This document shows, piece by piece, positions 46,414 to 55,221 of a DNA stretch of 64,000 nucleotides (within the stretch, counting starts at the first letter, position 1; each line of letters starts with the position of its first letter). The stretch spans positions 930,001 through 994,000 of the forward strand of contig NC_007511.1 of assembly GCF_000012945.1 (NCBI RefSeq), in the 5' to 3' direction. The notes under the pieces are model-generated. The model did no database searches and was not told the origin of the DNA. It worked only from the letters and a program-made list of their open reading frames with translations. A program made the position numbers and the translations under genes. This DNA comes from Burkholderia lata. GTDB lineage: Bacteria; Pseudomonadota; Gammaproteobacteria; Burkholderiales; Burkholderiaceae.

Positions 46414-47817
46414 TCAGTCTTGAAGCAGGCCGCGCTGCGGCCGGGTGTCCTCGTTCGCGTGCTGTTGTTCCGGTGCCGGGTCGGCCGGCGTGCGTTCGCC
46501 GCACGAGCGGCCCACGCGTTCGTAGCGGCGAAAGCCGCTGTCGACAGCGAGCCGTTCGCTGAACAGGTTGCGCATGTCGAGCATCACGGGATCGGCCATG
46601 TGATCCGCGAGGTCGGCGAGATCGAGTGCCTCGAACGCCTTCCATTCGGTCATCACGACGACGGCGTCCGCGCTGCGCACCGCATCGATCGCGGAGCCCT
46701 CCATGAATACCTGCGGCAGCAGCCGCGACGCTTCGTGCGGACGCGCCGGGTCGTATGCGCGGATATGCGCGCCCGCGCCGACGAGCAGCTGGATCACGTC
46801 GATGCTCGGGCTTTCGCGCACGTCGTCGGTCTGGCCTTTGAACGTGAGGCCGAGCACCGCGATGCGCTTGTCCTTGATCGAGCCGCCGCAGGCCTTCTCG
46901 ATGCGGCGCAGGATCTGCTCCTTGCGCAGCGCATTCGATTCGATCGCCGCGCTGACGATGCGCAGCGGCACCGCATGTTCGGAAGCCGTCGCCTTCAGTG
47001 CGCGCGTGTCCTTCGGAAAGCACGAGCCGCCCCAGCCGGGGCCGGCCTTCAGGAACGATGCGCCGATGCGGCGGTCGAGGCCCATGCCGTTCGCGACCAG
47101 TTCGACATCGGCGCCGACGGCTTCGCACAGGTCCGAGATCTCGTTGATGTAGCTGATCTTCACCGCGAGGAATGCATTCGCCGCGTATTTCACGAGTTCG
47201 GCCGTTTCGATCTCGGTTGCAAGCACGAGATGGCCCATCGCTTCCAGCGGCGCATAGATGGCCTTCATGATCTCGATCGCACGCGGATGCTCGGCGCCGA
47301 ACACGACGCGGTCCGGGTGCATGAAATCGTCGATCGCCGACCCTTCGCGCAGGAACTCCGGATTCGATGCGATCGCCGTGTCGATGCCGTCCGGCGCGCA
47401 GCGTTCGACGATCTGCTTGACGATCCGGTTGGTGCCGACCGGCACGGTCGACTTCGTGACGACGACCGCGAAACCGGTCAGGTTCGACGCGATCTCGCGC
47501 GCGGCCGCCTCGACGTACTGCAGGTCTGCCTGGTCGGTGCCCGGCAGCGTCGGCGTGCCGACCGCGATGAATACCGCGTCGCGATCGCACACGCTCGCCG
47601 CGAGGTCGCTGCTGAAGCGCAGCGTGCCGCGTTCGACGTTGCGTGCGACGACGGCGTCGAGGCCCGGTTCGTAGATCGGCATGCGTCCTTCGTTCAGCGC
47701 GTCGATCTTGCCGCGATTGTTGTCGATGCAGACGACGTCATGCCCGAGATCCGCAAAGCACGCGCCGCTGACCAGCCCGACGTAGCCCGTGCCGACGATG
47801 GCGATCCGTACCTTCAT
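46414..47817 (-). CDS. ugd: UDP-glucose 6-dehydrogenase
   Basis: 467 aa. Makes UDP-glucuronate from UDP-glucose with 2 NAD+. N-terminal Rossmann 'IAIVGTGYVGLVSGACFADLGHDVVCID', 'NPEFLREGSAIDDFMHPDRVVFG' and the catalytic Cys in 'GWGGSCFPKDTRAL'. The last ~25 residues are a polar, Glu/Gln-rich tail not needed for the fold. Lies between the epimerase (35 bp gap) and the glycosyltransferase (26 bp gap), so it is part of the same transcript. Confidence 0.93.
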   Translation of the reverse strand: MKVRIAIVGTGYVGLVSGACFADLGHDVVCIDNNRGKIDALNEGRMPIYEPGLDAVVARNVERGTLRFSSDLAASVCDRDAVFIAVGTPTLPGTDQADLQYVEAAAREIASNLTGFAVVVTKSTVPVGTNRIVKQIVERCAPDGIDTAIASNPEFLREGSAIDDFMHPDRVVFGAEHPRAIEIMKAIYAPLEAMGHLVLATEIETAELVKYAANAFLAVKISYINEISDLCEAVGADVELVANGMGLDRRIGASFLKAGPGWGGSCFPKDTRALKATASEHAVPLRIVSAAIESNALRKEQILRRIEKACGGSIKDKRIAVLGLTFKGQTDDVRESPSIDVIQLLVGAGAHIRAYDPARPHEASRLLPQVFMEGSAIDAVRSADAVVVMTEWKAFEALDLADLADHMADPVMLDMRNLFSERLAVDSGFRRYERVGRSCGERTPADPAPEQQHANEDTRPQRGLLQD

Positions 47818-47852
47818 GGTGATTCCCCTGCGTGGCGTTCAAGGAAACTTGC

Positions 47853-48842
47853 TTACTTGCCGGATTCGAATTGCAGTGCTTTCTGAAACCACGCCGCGGC
47901 GTGTTCGACCATCGGTTCGATCGCGGTGAAACTCGGCCGCCAGCCGAGCACGAGCGCGGCTTTCGTGGCGTCGGCGTACAGCTCGGGCGGGTCGCCCGGG
48001 CGGCGCGCGGCCGTTACCGTCGGCACGCGGCGGCCCGTCACGGCTTCGACGGCGCGCAGTGCGTCGAGTACCGACGTTCCTTTGCCGGTGCCGAGATTCA
48101 GTGCGACGCTGTGGCCGCCGCCGCACAGATAGGCGGTCGCTTTCAGGTGCGCGTCGGCGAGGTCGCTGACATGCACGTAATCGCGAATCGCCGAGCCGTC
48201 GGGCGTCGGGTAGTCGGCGCCCATTACCTGGAACGCATGGCCGGTGCCGAATGCCGCGCGAATCGCGAGCGGCAGCGCGTGCGTTTCCGGTTCGTGGCAT
48301 TCGCCGATCTCGCCGTCAGGGTCCGCACCGGCCGCGTTGAAGTAGCGCAGCGCGACCCACTTCAATCCGTATGCACGCTCGAAATCGGCCGCCATCCGTT
48401 CCATCGCGTACTTCGTGAAGCCGTACGGATTGATCGGCCGCTGCGGCGTGCGCTCCGAGATCGGCAGGCCGTCCGGAATGCCGTACGTCGCGCACGACGA
48501 CGACATCACGATCCGGCCGACGCCCGCCGCGTGCATCGCGCTCAGCAGCATGCAGGTGCCCGTGACGTTGACCGTGTAATAGCGGTCGGGCGCGAGCACC
48601 GAATCGCCGACGTACGCGAGCGCGGCGAAATGGATCACGACGTCGGGCCGGTGCGCGGCGAACGCCTTCGACAGCGCGTCGCGGTCGAGAATGTCGGCGG
48701 TGACGAGCGGTCCCCATCGCACCGCATCGCGATGGCCGGTCGACAGATTGTCGTAGGCGACCGGTTCGTGTCCCGCTGCCGCGAGCGCCTTGCAGGTATG
48801 GCTGCCGATATAGCCCGCTCCGCCTGTCACGAGCACTTTCAT
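47853..48842 (-). CDS. galE: UDP-sugar 4-epimerase (GalE-like)
   Basis: 329 aa from the ATG at 48842. SDR fold: 'VLVTGGAGYIGSHTCKAL', catalytic pair in 'YGFTK', 'SSSCATYG'. Annotated GalE by similarity, but it overlaps uxs by 4 bp and sits behind ugd. UDP-xylose/UDP-arabinose epimerisation, as by known GalE-like UXE enzymes, is therefore equally likely. An active-site difference that would settle this cannot be read with confidence. Confidence 0.85.
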   Translation of the reverse strand: MKVLVTGGAGYIGSHTCKALAAAGHEPVAYDNLSTGHRDAVRWGPLVTADILDRDALSKAFAAHRPDVVIHFAALAYVGDSVLAPDRYYTVNVTGTCMLLSAMHAAGVGRIVMSSSCATYGIPDGLPISERTPQRPINPYGFTKYAMERMAADFERAYGLKWVALRYFNAAGADPDGEIGECHEPETHALPLAIRAAFGTGHAFQVMGADYPTPDGSAIRDYVHVSDLADAHLKATAYLCGGGHSVALNLGTGKGTSVLDALRAVEAVTGRRVPTVTAARRPGDPPELYADATKAALVLGWRPSFTAIEPMVEHAAAWFQKALQFESGK

Positions 48843-49846
48843 GCCGTGGCCCCGGTCAGGCGCAGCACCGGCGCGAGCCACAGTTCACGACTGAAATAGT
48901 CGACGGTCCGGCGCAGCCCTTCGTCGAGATCGATGCCCGGCCGCCAACCGAACTCGGTCGACGCGACCGAGATGTCGGGCTTGCGCTGGTGCGGATCGTC
49001 GATCGGCAGCGGCCGGAACACGATCTCCGATTTCGAGCCCGTCATCGCGAGCACTTTCTCCGCGAGCTCGATCATCGTGAATTCGCCGGGGTTGCCGATG
49101 TTGACCGGCGTGCCGACGTTGCGCTCGGCGCTCATCAGGCAGAAGAAGCCGTCGATCAGGTCGCTGGCGAAGCAGAACGAGCGCGTCTGCTTGCCGTCGC
49201 CGTAGATCTCGAGCGGCGCGCCGTTGAGTGCGCCGACGATGAAGTTCGACACGACGCGGCCGTCGCGCGGCGACATCCGCGGGCCATAGGTGTTGAAGAT
49301 GCGCGCGACACGCACGTCGATGCCGTGCGTGCGGTAGTAGTCGTAGCACAGCGCCTCGGCCGCGCGCTTGCCTTCGTCGTAGCACGCGCGCGGGCCGATC
49401 GTGTTCACGTTGCCGCGATAGGTTTCCGTCTGCGGGTGCACGTCCGGGTCGCCGTAGATCTCGCTGGTCGACGCCTGGAACACGCGTGCGCCCGTCTTGC
49501 GCGCGAGTGCGAGGCAATGGTTCATGCCGAGCACGTTGGTCATCATCGTATGGACGGGATCGATCTGGTAGGTGGGCGGCGATGCCGCGCACGCGAGATT
49601 CCAGATCTCGTCCACCTGCAGTTGCGGCAGGCCGAGCGATACGTCGCCCTTCACGAACTCGAAGCGGCCGGACGCTTTCAGGTCGGCGACGTTGAGCTTG
49701 CGCCCCGTCAGCAGGCTGTCGATGCACGTGACGGACGCGCCTTCCATGACGAGGCGTTCGCACACGTAGCTGCCGAGAAAGCCGGCGCCGCCCGTCACCA
49801 GGACGCGCTGCCCAGCGCGCGTCTCGAGCGCGACCCTGTCATTCAT
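48839..49846 (-). CDS. uxs: UDP-glucuronate decarboxylase (UXS)
   Basis: 335 aa. Converts UDP-glucuronate to UDP-xylose with bound NAD+. SDR with 'VLVTGGAGFLGSYVCERL', 'ACAASPPTYQIDPVHTM', 'ASTSEIYGDPDVHPQTE', 'GNVNTIGPRACYDEGKRAAE' (Tyr-x3-Lys in context) and 'RIFNTYGPRMSPRDGRVVSNFI', all standard for UXS. Uses the product of ugd in the same operon. Its start overlaps the stop of the small upstream frame (49839-49846), pointing to coupled translation. Confidence 0.92.
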   Translation of the reverse strand: MNDRVALETRAGQRVLVTGGAGFLGSYVCERLVMEGASVTCIDSLLTGRKLNVADLKASGRFEFVKGDVSLGLPQLQVDEIWNLACAASPPTYQIDPVHTMMTNVLGMNHCLALARKTGARVFQASTSEIYGDPDVHPQTETYRGNVNTIGPRACYDEGKRAAEALCYDYYRTHGIDVRVARIFNTYGPRMSPRDGRVVSNFIVGALNGAPLEIYGDGKQTRSFCFASDLIDGFFCLMSAERNVGTPVNIGNPGEFTMIELAEKVLAMTGSKSEIVFRPLPIDDPHQRKPDISVASTEFGWRPGIDLDEGLRRTVDYFSRELWLAPVLRLTGATA

Positions 49847-50063
49847 GGCTTTCTCCTTCGTCGTTCAGCTCCGGGAACCACACGTCGAGCAGTTCGACGG
49901 CGGCGCGCACGCGTTCCATCCCGCTGCATGGGTAGCGTTTCGGCAAGCGCCGGTTCGCTCGTGCTGATGTCGACGAAGCGCCGCGACAGGCGCTCCGGTT
50001 TCGCTGACTACCCCGTTGATGCTTGAACGACGCACGCGTCGATCGATCGGTGGTGATCTTCAT
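49839..50063 (-). CDS. Small protein, 74 aa, coupled to uxs
   Basis: Starts MKITTDRSTRASFKHQ at 50063 with GGGGAAAAGG upstream; ends 'VELLDVWFPELNDEGESHE', overlapping the uxs start by 8 bp. Basic first half, acidic last quarter. It is the first frame after the sigma54-type promoter at 50153-50167, with a predicted ~78-nt untranslated leader. No family recognised; may be a translation-coupling leader or a small regulator. Confidence 0.5.
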   Translation of the reverse strand: MKITTDRSTRASFKHQRGSQRNRSACRGASSTSARANRRLPKRYPCSGMERVRAAVELLDVWFPELNDEGESHE

Positions 50064-50152
50064 CGCCTTTTCCCCGAGACGCTGATTGACGAGCAGGCCG
50101 CCGTTCGTGATCTTGTGCCTCGGCGTGCCGCTCGGTGAGAGCCGGAGATCAG

Positions 50153-50167
50153 GCAATCGGCATGCCA
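50153..50167 (-). promoter_or_regulatory. Sigma54-type promoter of the polysaccharide operon
   Basis: Minus strand TGGCATG-CCGA-TTGC. GG and GC are 10 bp apart as required for RpoN. Six of seven -24 bases and all of TTGC match TGGCACG-N4-TTGC. Transcription would begin near 50141 and lead into the 74-aa frame, uxs, galE, ugd and the glycosyltransferase. Confidence 0.65.
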
Positions 50168-51013
50168 TGAACGATGCCGTCACGATGCGCACGGGCGTGG
50201 CGCCGAAATTGCCGCGCGATATGCGCGCTTCTGTTTCATGCATGTATCGTGGGGACAGAAAAGCGCGAGGGCCAATTGCCGGGTCGATACGATTCGATAC
50301 GACGAAATGCACGATAAATCAGGCTTTTGCGGGAGTGGCTTCGTCAAACAGGTGTTGAGCGGGAATGTTTCATCGATGAGAAATGCGCAGATAACGGGTT
50401 AAAAACGTTTCCCTCGTGTACTGCGAATCCGGCAATTCGGTGCGTGAAAGGCGGGGCGAATGAAAGTGAAAAAATGATGTGTGCCGTCCGGAGGGCGCGA
50501 GTTTTCATTTGTTTTAATTATTACGTTGGAACGGAAGTTTTCATTTTTACGGCCCATTTCGACGCTCGAGCGGGGTGTGATCCTGTCGGTATTTTCACGG
50601 ATGAATCAAATTCGTCCGGGTCGTCGGAGGAAACGTGTGTCGAAGCCTCGCCGAAGGCTACGGGATCGGGCTCCCGGTGCCCGGCGTCGCGCGTATCGAT
50701 TCTCGTTTGTGATGGCGCGGGAGGGGGCCGCACACGGTGCGATCTCCGGTTTCCAGGCGGAAATGCCCGCGCCGCCTGCCTTGCACGGCCGTGCGCTTCT
50801 CAAGTTTGAAACACTCGTTCATCTGGCCGTCCGGCACGGGCCTGCAGGCCGGATTCGTCCGTCTAATCCGGCAATTGCGTCGCGGCGCTCAACGATCGCC
50901 GGGGGTGTCAAACTGTTGTTGCGATACATTCCTGAAACAAAAAATGTCGTTTCGGGCGCTGCGTGCCGTCGCGGCGGCCGTTTGCCGAGCGCAATATGCG
51001 GTGGAATATCACG
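50168..51013. other. Divergent control region with repeats (candidate enhancer sites)
   Basis: About 850 bp with no supported gene. It is AT-richer at 50440-50560 and holds the direct repeat AGTTTTCATTT (50500-50510 and 50536-50546, 36 bp apart). Several GAAAC/GTTTC elements occur, for example near 50935-50960 and 50367-50385. An enhancer-binding protein would be expected to bind somewhere here. Confidence 0.4.
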
Positions 51014-51028
51014 TGGCACGCTGCTTGC
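51014..51028 (+). promoter_or_regulatory. Sigma54-type promoter of the exported-protein operon
   Basis: TGGCACG-CTGC-TTGC matches the RpoN consensus perfectly, with GG and GC 10 bp apart. Transcription would start near 51040, giving a ~900-nt leader before the first exported-protein gene. Confidence 0.75.
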
Positions 51029-51039
51029 GGTATTGGACG

Positions 51040-51938
51040 CACCGGCGGGCGGTCGACACGAAGTAACGAAGAGGTGGGGCGGCCAACTCGTCAATAAGCA
51101 GTCGGGGAAACGGCGATGAAGACCATAAGCAGTAGCTTGATCGGCGCGTACTTTATTACGCACCAATGGGGTAGTCGGAAAGACCGGGGTGACGCTCGCG
51201 ACGCTGTGCCAGCTTCGCGGGTTGCTCTGTCCCGGTTTCTTGCCCGCCGCGCGCTTCGCGTGCTGGCGCGGTTGTCGCGCCGTACGGCAGTCGGGCGACA
51301 GCGGTACTCGCTTTCATACAGTTCACCCGGATGGATCAGGCTGTTCGTGCCGGACAGCGTGATGCCGATTCGTCTTCGGACGTGCAGGGTCGCTTCGATC
51401 GCGCCTGGCCCATGCCGGCGCCGGCCGGATTAGATCGAACGCCCGTCGGCCGGATTATCCGGAAGACTTTCTTCGATAGCTCAGGGAGAAGACAGGCCAC
51501 CTGGCTGCAATGCAGGCCCGTTGTCGCCCGGATAAAGGGTGTATTTTCAACGGCGCTGCATTTTGCGGTGGTTAATGTATTCGCGAATTTTCGATTCCGG
51601 AAATGGGATGTCTATTAATGGCATGCCGTCCGGCGGGGTGTCGAATATCGCAAGCCGGAAAGGTGTGCGCATCGTTCCGGTTTATCAGGCAATGGTGTTT
51701 TCGGTGTAAGTCCAATGTTCATAAAAATAATAGAAAACACCTACAAAAAAAGTTTGGATAACTAAAAATCGCGAAGCTAAGCTTCGTCTGGCCAAAATCA
51801 CAAAAAATTGAATTGAAAAGGCATCGGGATTTTTTTAATTAGATAGTGATCCTTAATTTCGAGGATTGCTCAAGTCGGGAAGGTTGATGGCGTGCGATCT
51901 TCCTGACTCACTCCGTCCACGCCGTTTTGGAGTCGACC
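51040..51938 (+). other. Long leader of the exported-protein operon
   Basis: Low coding signal. A 105-codon frame starts at 51116 with a modest RBS, but its codons look random and Arg-rich, so I do not call it. 51700-51860 is strikingly AT-rich for this genome and contains the palindrome CGAAGCT-A-AGCTTCG near 51773. A further promoter or a silencing (H-NS-type) element may sit here. Confidence 0.4.
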
Positions 51939-52262
51939 ATGAAGAAGCTTCTGATTGCAGCAGCAGTTCTGGCGGTTTCGGGTGCAGCGTTCGCTGGCAG
52001 CGGCACGGTGTCGAGCAGCAGCTCGTCGAGCGGCGGCCAAACGATGGCAGGGGTTGCTGGCTTCGGCCATTTCTCCGCAACCGATTCCGGCTCGGCACTC
52101 GGTGCAGCCGGCGCAGTTGCAGGCGGCCCGGGCAGCGGTTCGATCTCGTACACGAACCATACCCAAACGTCGACCGTCGGTGGCTTCGGCTTCGGCGGCT
52201 CGCAAGCCGGTGGCAACAGCGGTGCAAATGCCGGTTCGATCGGCTGGACGTATCACCACTAA
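51939..52262 (+). CDS. Exported Gly/Ser-rich low-complexity protein A
   Basis: 107 aa from the ATG at 51939 (MKKLLIAAAVLAVSGAAFAG) with GGAG upstream. Signal peptide ends after AFA. The mature ~87 residues are nearly all G, S, A, T, with aromatic and polar interruptions ('HFSATDSGS', 'GSISYTNHTQTSTVGGFGFGG'), ending 'GWTYHH'. Such sequence is typical of matrix or amyloid-forming subunits. No known family. First gene of the sigma54-controlled operon. Confidence 0.7.
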   Translation: MKKLLIAAAVLAVSGAAFAGSGTVSSSSSSSGGQTMAGVAGFGHFSATDSGSALGAAGAVAGGPGSGSISYTNHTQTSTVGGFGFGGSQAGGNSGANAGSIGWTYHH

Positions 52263-52373
52263 GCCGCGACGCGTAGCGTTCGTCATTGGCTGGCGGTACG
52301 GATGCCGGGTTCCGCTCGATGGGGGTTGACCCGGCTCCGCCACCGCCGAACTTACTCACAGCAAGGAATTGCT

Positions 52374-52964
52374 ATGAAAGCCAAAGTCATTTTCGCGACA
52401 GCGCTCACCGTCTTAGCGTCGGCTGCATTGGCAGCGGGTTCCTCCACGACCAACCAGACACAATCCGTTGCGGCGGGTGTTTCCGGTTCGGTCCTGGTCG
52501 GATCCGGCAGCTATACCAGCAATTCGACTTCGACGGCGGGCGCGAACGCGGGCAGTACGGTGACACCCGCTGGTTCCGCCGGCACGGCATCCGCCTTCCA
52601 CAACACGACTTCGACGGCCAGCGGTTCGGGCACGAACGGAGGCGCGTTTGCGGCAGGTGGCGGTATCGGTGCCGCAGGCTCGTACGGTGGAAACAGCAGC
52701 ACGAACGAGAACGCGAATGCGCTGTCGGGCGGGGTGAGCGCCACGATCGTCCTTGGTGCCAATCACTACACGGCTTCGAGTGCGAACGACCAGGGCGTTG
52801 CCAACGCGGGTGCCGCTGGGCTGACCGGCAGTGGTGGGTCAGGCGCGATCACGGGTTCGAATCACTACAACTCGTCGACCGTTTGGAGTACCGGTCCGGC
52901 CGGGTCGCCGTCCGCATCGGGCGGGAGCCAGGGCAGTGCAAGTGCGACCGGAAGCAGTCATTAG
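52374..52964 (+). CDS. Exported Gly/Ser/Thr/Asn-rich protein B
   Basis: 196 aa from the ATG at 52374, with AAGGAATT upstream. Signal peptide to about residue 21. The mature part has loose repeats: 'GSGSYTSNSTSTAGANAG', 'AFHNTTSTASGSG', 'GANHYTASSANDQG', 'GSNHYNSSTVWSTG'. The (H)Y-x-x-S-S element is spaced 30-50 residues apart, as in curli-like or other repeat fibre subunits. No Cys. Related in style to protein A. Function as a matrix or fibre protein is inferred. Confidence 0.7.
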   Translation: MKAKVIFATALTVLASAALAAGSSTTNQTQSVAAGVSGSVLVGSGSYTSNSTSTAGANAGSTVTPAGSAGTASAFHNTTSTASGSGTNGGAFAAGGGIGAAGSYGGNSSTNENANALSGGVSATIVLGANHYTASSANDQGVANAGAAGLTGSGGSGAITGSNHYNSSTVWSTGPAGSPSASGGSQGSASATGSSH

Positions 52965-53038
52965 TCAGGTGTGGGGGGGCCAGTTTCCCAGCGACGCTGG
53001 TCTCTTTTCCCCACATTGTTGTCACGTAAGGAGTTGGC

Positions 53039-53320
53039 ATGAAGCAGAAACTGATTGCCGCCGCTCTGATGCTCGCGTCTCTGACGGCGTATGGCGCTGA
53101 CCGTATTGCCAACGACGTGCAATCGAATTTGCAGACGTCAAACAACCCTGACCAGACAACCAAACCGTCAGAACAACAAACGCTTTCTTCGGGCAGTGCC
53201 ATCGGCGGACCAGACGCCCAGCAGTGGCAGGGCATGTCGGCCGGCTCATGGTCCCAGCTGGGTAACGGCTGGAAACAGTTCGGGGAAGCAGGCAAAGCTG
53301 AAGGGAATCAGGGGAATTAG
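53039..53320 (+). CDS. Small exported protein C
   Basis: 93 aa, start behind AAGGAG. Signal peptide ends after 'TAYGA'. The mature ~73 residues are Gln/Asn/Ser/Gly-rich: 'NDVQSNLQTSNNPDQTTKPSEQQTLSSGSAIG', then 'WQGMSAGSWSQLGNGWKQFGEAG' with evenly spaced Trp. No family recognised. Could be a minor fibre or nucleator subunit; that is a guess from context. Confidence 0.65.
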   Translation: MKQKLIAAALMLASLTAYGADRIANDVQSNLQTSNNPDQTTKPSEQQTLSSGSAIGGPDAQQWQGMSAGSWSQLGNGWKQFGEAGKAEGNQGN

Positions 53321-53364
53321 TACGGTTGCCTGGGTGGGAGGTCAAACCTCGTCCGGAGAGTGAA

Positions 53365-55065
53365 ATGAACAGCAACAGGATCAAGGTGGCATGCGCAGCG
53401 ATGTTCGCGATGACCACGATCGGCGCCCAAGCGCAAACCGCCGATTCGACTTCGAGCGCACAGTCCTCGACGTCGTCTTCGTCGATCAGCCAGGGCGGCG
53501 GCTCGAGCATGAACACGAACACCACGAGCTCGCGCGGCGGTAACGCTACCAGCTCCAGCGGGGTTCGCAGCAGCGGCAATTCGAGCGTGAACGTGAACGT
53601 GACGATGCCGTCCAGCACGAGCGGCGGCACGAACGTGACGCCGCAGTCGCTGCAGTCATCCGGCGCGCCAGGCACCAACCCGTACAACACCCAGTCAGCG
53701 GAAAACGTCAATTACTCGGGTACGCAGACGATCAAGACCAACCCCGCGATCCAGGCGCCGGGCCTCACGACCACGCTGTCCGATACCTGTATGGGGTCGG
53801 TGAGCGTCGGCGTGTCGTTCCCGGGGTTCGGCGCGACGGGTGGTACGACACTCGTCGACCAGGCCTGCGTCCGACGTCTCGATGCACGTGAATTCCGCGC
53901 GATGGGCCTGACCGACGTGGCGCTCGCGCTGCTCTGCCAGAGCGACGCGAACCGGCGTGCAGTTGAAGCGACCGGGCACCTGTGCCCGGGCACGACCGCG
54001 CCGCTCGCCCGTTCGAACGTGGCGCCGAGCGTAGAAGCGACGGTTGCCGACGACGTGAAGTATCGCGATCCGATCGTGCGCGACCGCATGGGCTTGCCGC
54101 CGCTGGGCGCTGCCGCGCCGGCACCGGCGCAACCCCGCCCGGTGGCGACGACCTCGGTGCAGGCGGCACCCGTGTCGGTGCCGGTACCTGTGCCCGTGCC
54201 GTCGATGGCGCCGATTGCCGCTGCACCGGCCGTCGCCGCACCGGCTGTTGCCGCTGCCGCACCGGCAGTGGCGGCGCCGGCTGTCGCAGCCGCCCCGGCC
54301 GTCGCAGCCCCCGCCGTTGCCGCCGCGGTACCGGCCGCAGCAGCAGCGCCCGCAGCGGCTGCCGTACCTGCTGTCGCCGCCGCACCCGCAGCATCGGTCG
54401 TCCCGGCGGCTGCGATTGCAGCCGTACCGGCTGCCGCCGTGATCGCCGCACCGGCAGTTGCGGACAAGGCATCGCCCGCACCTGCCGAGCCGGTTGCCGA
54501 CACGAAGGCACCGGAGCCCGTGCAGCCCGTGGCCGACAAGGCGCCTGAGCCCGTACCGGCCGTGGCCGACAAGGCACCGGAGCCCGCACCGGCAGTCGCC
54601 GACAAGGCACCGGAGCCCGCACCGGCGGTTGCCGACAAGGCGCCGGAGCCTGCACCGGCAGTCGCCGACAAGGCGCCGGAGCCGATCCCGGCCGCGACCG
54701 ACAACGCAGCGCAAGCCGCTGCCGCGCCGGCTGCGGACACGACGCCGGCCGCTGCCGTCGTCGCGGTGCCAGCCGTGGAGACCGCGATGCCTGCACCGGC
54801 AGCCGATGCGAAGGCCGTCGAGCCGGCGCCGGTCGCCGCCGAAGCGCCCGCGCCGGAAGCCGCGCAGCCTGCCGTAGCCGCAGCGCCTGCCGACATGCCG
54901 ACCGCCGACGCGAAGGTGCCGGAAGCCGCCGCGCAGGCCGCCGACATGCCGGTGTTGTCCGATCCGGCGCAAGGATTGCCGCCGGCTTCGGTCGACCAGC
55001 AGGCTGCCCCGGCTGCCCCGGTCGTGCCGGCTCCGGCCGTGATCTCGACGAGCACGTCGTCGTAA
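53365..55065 (+). CDS. Large exported protein D with Ser/Asn, Cys-domain and Ala/Pro repeat regions
   Basis: 566 aa from the ATG at 53365, with GGAGAG upstream. Signal peptide ends near 'GAQAQT'. Three parts. First, Ser/Asn/Gly/Thr-rich residues ~25-135. Second, a compact domain of ~90 residues with conserved-looking Cys ('DTCMGSVSVGVSFPGFGA', 'DQACVRRLDAREFRAMGLTDVALALLCQSD', 'GHLCPG'). Third, a long Ala/Pro/Val tail with five 11-residue units of VADKAPEP-type. The tail could span the periplasm or wall, and the middle domain could anchor. No known family for the whole. Confidence 0.7.
   Translation: MNSNRIKVACAAMFAMTTIGAQAQTADSTSSAQSSTSSSSISQGGGSSMNTNTTSSRGGNATSSSGVRSSGNSSVNVNVTMPSSTSGGTNVTPQSLQSSGAPGTNPYNTQSAENVNYSGTQTIKTNPAIQAPGLTTTLSDTCMGSVSVGVSFPGFGATGGTTLVDQACVRRLDAREFRAMGLTDVALALLCQSDANRRAVEATGHLCPGTTAPLARSNVAPSVEATVADDVKYRDPIVRDRMGLPPLGAAAPAPAQPRPVATTSVQAAPVSVPVPVPVPSMAPIAAAPAVAAPAVAAAAPAVAAPAVAAAPAVAAPAVAAAVPAAAAAPAAAAVPAVAAAPAASVVPAAAIAAVPAAAVIAAPAVADKASPAPAEPVADTKAPEPVQPVADKAPEPVPAVADKAPEPAPAVADKAPEPAPAVADKAPEPAPAVADKAPEPIPAATDNAAQAAAAPAADTTPAAAVVAVPAVETAMPAPAADAKAVEPAPVAAEAPAPEAAQPAVAAAPADMPTADAKVPEAAAQAADMPVLSDPAQGLPPASVDQQAAPAAPVVPAPAVISTSTSS
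54529..54693 (+). repeat. 33-bp tandem repeat, five units, within protein D
   Basis: Units start at 54529, 54562, 54595, 54628 and 54661, each coding V-A-D-K-A-P-E-P plus P/A/V residues. Copy number can change by slippage without breaking the frame, so length may vary between strains. Confidence 0.8.
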
Positions 55066-55079
55066 GCACGCGGGTCGGA

Positions 55080-55113
55080 CTCCCGTGCGGCCGGAACGCA
55101 GGTCGCACGGGAG
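55080..55113 (+). terminator. Hairpin inside the operon after gene D
   Basis: 10-bp arms CTCCCGTGCG (55080-55089) and CGCACGGGAG (55104-55113) with a 14-nt loop and only CCTTTC behind. Too weak to stop all transcription; may lower expression of the downstream genes. Confidence 0.4.
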
Positions 55114-55221
55114 CCTTTCGAACCCGATGCCCGACGGTCGTTTCCTGTTTGACGGGTGTTGATCCCATCCCCGAGGTCAACACCTCTTTTTGCCCGACGA
55201 GGATGCAAGGAGGCCTCAATC

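Noticed and set aside
51116..51433. 105-codon frame with a modest RBS shortly after the sigma54 start
   Set aside because: Codon third positions look random and the product turns Arg-rich after ~20 residues; kept only as a note in the leader entry.
53365..55065. TonB-like protein, because of the Ala/Pro/Lys-Pro tail
   Set aside because: No N-terminal TonB anchor helix after cleavage, no C-terminal TonB domain; the repeats end near the stop codon.
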